Shown piece after piece: positions 62,676 through 64,000 of a stretch of 64,000 nucleotides of DNA (the stretch's first letter is position 1; the number at the start of each line of letters is the position of its first letter). Made by a program: the position numbers and the translations under genes. The stretch spans positions 682,001 through 746,000 of the forward strand of contig NZ_BPMV01000001.1 in assembly GCF_019656655.1 (NCBI RefSeq). Direction: 5' to 3'. The notes beneath the pieces were generated by a model. That model was given only the letters and a program-made list of their open reading frames with translations. It did not search any database and was not told where the DNA came from. The stretch comes from Tsukamurella sp. TY48. GTDB taxonomy: Bacteria > Actinomycetota > Actinomycetes > Mycobacteriales > Mycobacteriaceae.

Positions 62676-63124
62676 CCACACTGCGGATCCTGCTCACGCT
62701 CGCCGGCCTCGGCCTCGTCGGCTACGGCGCCGTGCTGCTCACCGACCTCCCGCCGCGCGACCTGCTCTCGGCGGCACTGTGGGCCGCCGCGCTCCTGGTG
62801 CTGCACGACGGGGTGTTCGCGCCACTGGCCCTGGCCGCCGGACACACCGCCGTGCGACTGCTGCCGCGCGCGTGGTTGCCCGGGGCGCTCGGCGGCGCCG
62901 TCGCCGCGGTGACCGCGCTCGCGCTGGCGGCGGCCGTCGCGCTACCGCGGCCCAGCGGTCAGGGCGCCGCGAATCCGACGGTCCTCGACCGTCCGTACGG
63001 CATCGCGCTCACCGCGCTGCTCGTGATCATCGCGGTCGCCTGCGCCGTGTCCGCGATCGTGCGGCGCCGCGCGGAGATCAGTACACCGGAAGCGACGGAT
63101 CCACCTGCCGCGCATAGGCGTTGA
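62672..63124 (+). CDS. Small membrane protein at the end of the operon
   Basis: A 150-residue protein with four membrane helices (about 5-24, 31-55, 69-92, 108-130) and a polar tail. No family I recognise. ATG overlaps the oxidoreductase stop by 4 bp, so a partner role with that enzyme is possible. The final 47 bp overlap the convergent moeZ gene. Confidence 0.65.
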   Translation: MTTLRILLTLAGLGLVGYGAVLLTDLPPRDLLSAALWAAALLVLHDGVFAPLALAAGHTAVRLLPRAWLPGALGGAVAAVTALALAAAVALPRPSGQGAANPTVLDRPYGIALTALLVIIAVACAVSAIVRRRAEISTPEATDPPAAHRR

Positions 63125-64000
63125 TGCCACCCTGCAGGTGCACCGCGTCGCGGTAACCCGCACCCTGCACGGCGGCGAGCACCTCGGCCGAGCGGATGCC
63201 GGTCTTGCAGTAGAGCACCAGCTTCTTATCCGCCGAGACCTGCGCCAGGCCCTCGCCGGTCTCGAACACCGACTTCGGCACCAGCTTGGCACCGTCGATG
63301 TGCACGATGTCCCACTCGACGGGCTCGCGCACGTCGATCAGCTCGTAGTCCACGCCCTGCTCGCCCAGCTCCACCAGCTCGGCAGGCGTGATGGTGCTGC
63401 CCGCGGCGGCGGCCTGCGCATCGTCCGAGACCACACCGCAGAACTCCTCGTAGTCGATCAGCTCGGTGATCGTCGGGGAGGCGGGGTCCTTGCGGATCTT
63501 GATGGTCCGGTAAGTCATGTCCAGGGCGTCGTAGACCATGAGGCGGCCGAGCAGGGAGTCGCCGATACCGGTGATCAGCTTGACGGCCTCGGTGCCCATG
63601 ATCGCGCCGATCGAGGCGCACAGGATGCCGAGCACTCCGCCCTCGGCGCACGAGGGCACCATGCCGGGCGGGGGCGCCACGGGGTACAGGTCGCGGTAGT
63701 TCAGGCCCTGCTTCTCGCCGTTCGGGCCGTCGGGTGCGTCCTCCCAGAAGACGGAGGCCTGCCCCTCGAAACGGAAGATCGAGCCCCACACGTAGGGCTT
63801 GTGCGCCAGTACCGCGGCGTCGTTGACGAGGTAGCGGGTGGCGAAGTTGTCGGTGCCGTCGAGGATCAGGTCGTACTGCTCGAAGAGCTCGACCGCGTTC
63901 TCCGGCTCCAGCCGGATCGGGTGCAGGTTCACGGTGACCAGCGGGTTGATCTCCGCGATCGAGTCGCGGGCGCTCTCGCCCTTGGGCCGGCCGAGGTCGG
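63078..64000 (-). CDS. moeZ: Adenylyltransferase/sulfurtransferase MoeZ, N-terminus beyond window
   Basis: C-terminal about 307 residues of an E1-like MoeB domain fused to a rhodanese domain. Visible are DGTDNFATRYLVNDAAV, the PPPGMVPSCAEGGVLG segment with its catalytic Cys, and the rhodanese active Cys in LYCKTGIRS. MoeZ adenylates and sulfurates small sulfur-carrier proteins such as MoaD/CysO for molybdopterin, cysteine and thiamine synthesis. The frame runs past the window edge, so the nucleotide-binding start is missing. The molybdopterin enzyme two genes away may be a beneficiary. Confidence 0.95.
   Translation of the reverse strand, partial: DLGRPKGESARDSIAEINPLVTVNLHPIRLEPENAVELFEQYDLILDGTDNFATRYLVNDAAVLAHKPYVWGSIFRFEGQASVFWEDAPDGPNGEKQGLNYRDLYPVAPPPGMVPSCAEGGVLGILCASIGAIMGTEAVKLITGIGDSLLGRLMVYDALDMTYRTIKIRKDPASPTITELIDYEEFCGVVSDDAQAAAAGSTITPAELVELGEQGVDYELIDVREPVEWDIVHIDGAKLVPKSVFETGEGLAQVSADKKLVLYCKTGIRSAEVLAAVQGAGYRDAVHLQGGINAYARQVDPSLPVY

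Overview
The window is GC-rich chromosomal DNA from a mycolic-acid actinobacterium (order Mycobacteriales). Evidence: a tmRNA with the tag ADSNQRDFALAA, a WhiB7 with its AT-hook, AdnA/AdnB recombination nucleases, mycoredoxin-1, an Rpf muralidase, a KstR-type operator, F420-dependent enzymes, and many leaderless genes. From memory of the Mycobacterium tuberculosis map, several blocks keep that order: prfB-mscS-ftsE-ftsX-smpB; hisN-fadE24-fadE23; and a long run from the UPF0182 gene through the PDZ-Lon protease, an AarF kinase, whiB7, uvrD2, mrx1, nudC, a K+ channel, adnB/adnA, lipV and moeZ. A Tsukamurella/Gordonia-like genus is plausible, but the sequence alone does not fix it.

Layout. 1-3 kb: the 3' part of a CDF cation exporter, a secreted lipase behind a KstR-like box, an Excalibur protein, and ssrA (tmRNA). 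3-8.3 kb: the minus-strand prfB...smpB block, which covers translation rescue and cell division. 8.4-13.4 kb: histidinol-phosphatase, two acyl-CoA dehydrogenases, and photolyase behind a leaderless 8-codon ORF. 13.5-19 kb: a NarL-type two-component system followed by a 1167-residue RND/MMPL transporter whose C-terminus is a degenerate tRNA-guanine transglycosylase domain. The sensor-kinase promoter and the transporter promoter share the same pair of motifs. 19-23.6 kb: rpf with a long leader, MFS and TSUP transporters, a DUF3060 protein, an acetyltransferase and initiator tRNA-fMet. 23.7-32 kb: UPF0182, PPA1309, PDZ-Lon, DUF2342, a ThiF/cyclodehydratase-like protein and an ABC1 kinase. 32-33 kb: whiB7 with a roughly 490-nt leader holding a 65-codon uORF, large inverted repeats and a terminator-like hairpin. 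33-52.5 kb: DNA repair (uvrD2, adnAB), redox (mrx1, nudC, sseA), a DUF222-HNH element, an LLM oxidoreductase and hydrolases. 52.5-63 kb: an accessory block that separates two genes adjacent in M. tuberculosis. It holds an acyl-CoA ligase, a sugar-nucleotide epimerase, an OmpR-type two-component system, a polytopic glycosyltransferase-like protein, and a tightly overlapping operon of GT2, DUF2064, methyltransferase, molybdopterin oxidoreductase and membrane protein. 63-64 kb: the C-terminal part of moeZ.

How they work together. The prfB-smpB-ssrA set handles termination and ribosome rescue, and ftsEX handles septal peptidoglycan hydrolysis. WhiB7 is the antibiotic-stress regulator, and its leader looks like a ribosome-sensing attenuator. 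The 55-63 kb block looks like a regulated envelope or small-molecule glycosylation module: direct repeats TGACGA-N5-TGACG lie upstream of the epimerase and of the polytopic membrane gene that precedes the two-component genes, so the encoded response regulator may control both.

A window-wide feature is the number of start codons with an NANNNT -10 element exactly 6-7 nt upstream, i.e. predicted leaderless mRNAs. I used this to choose several starts.
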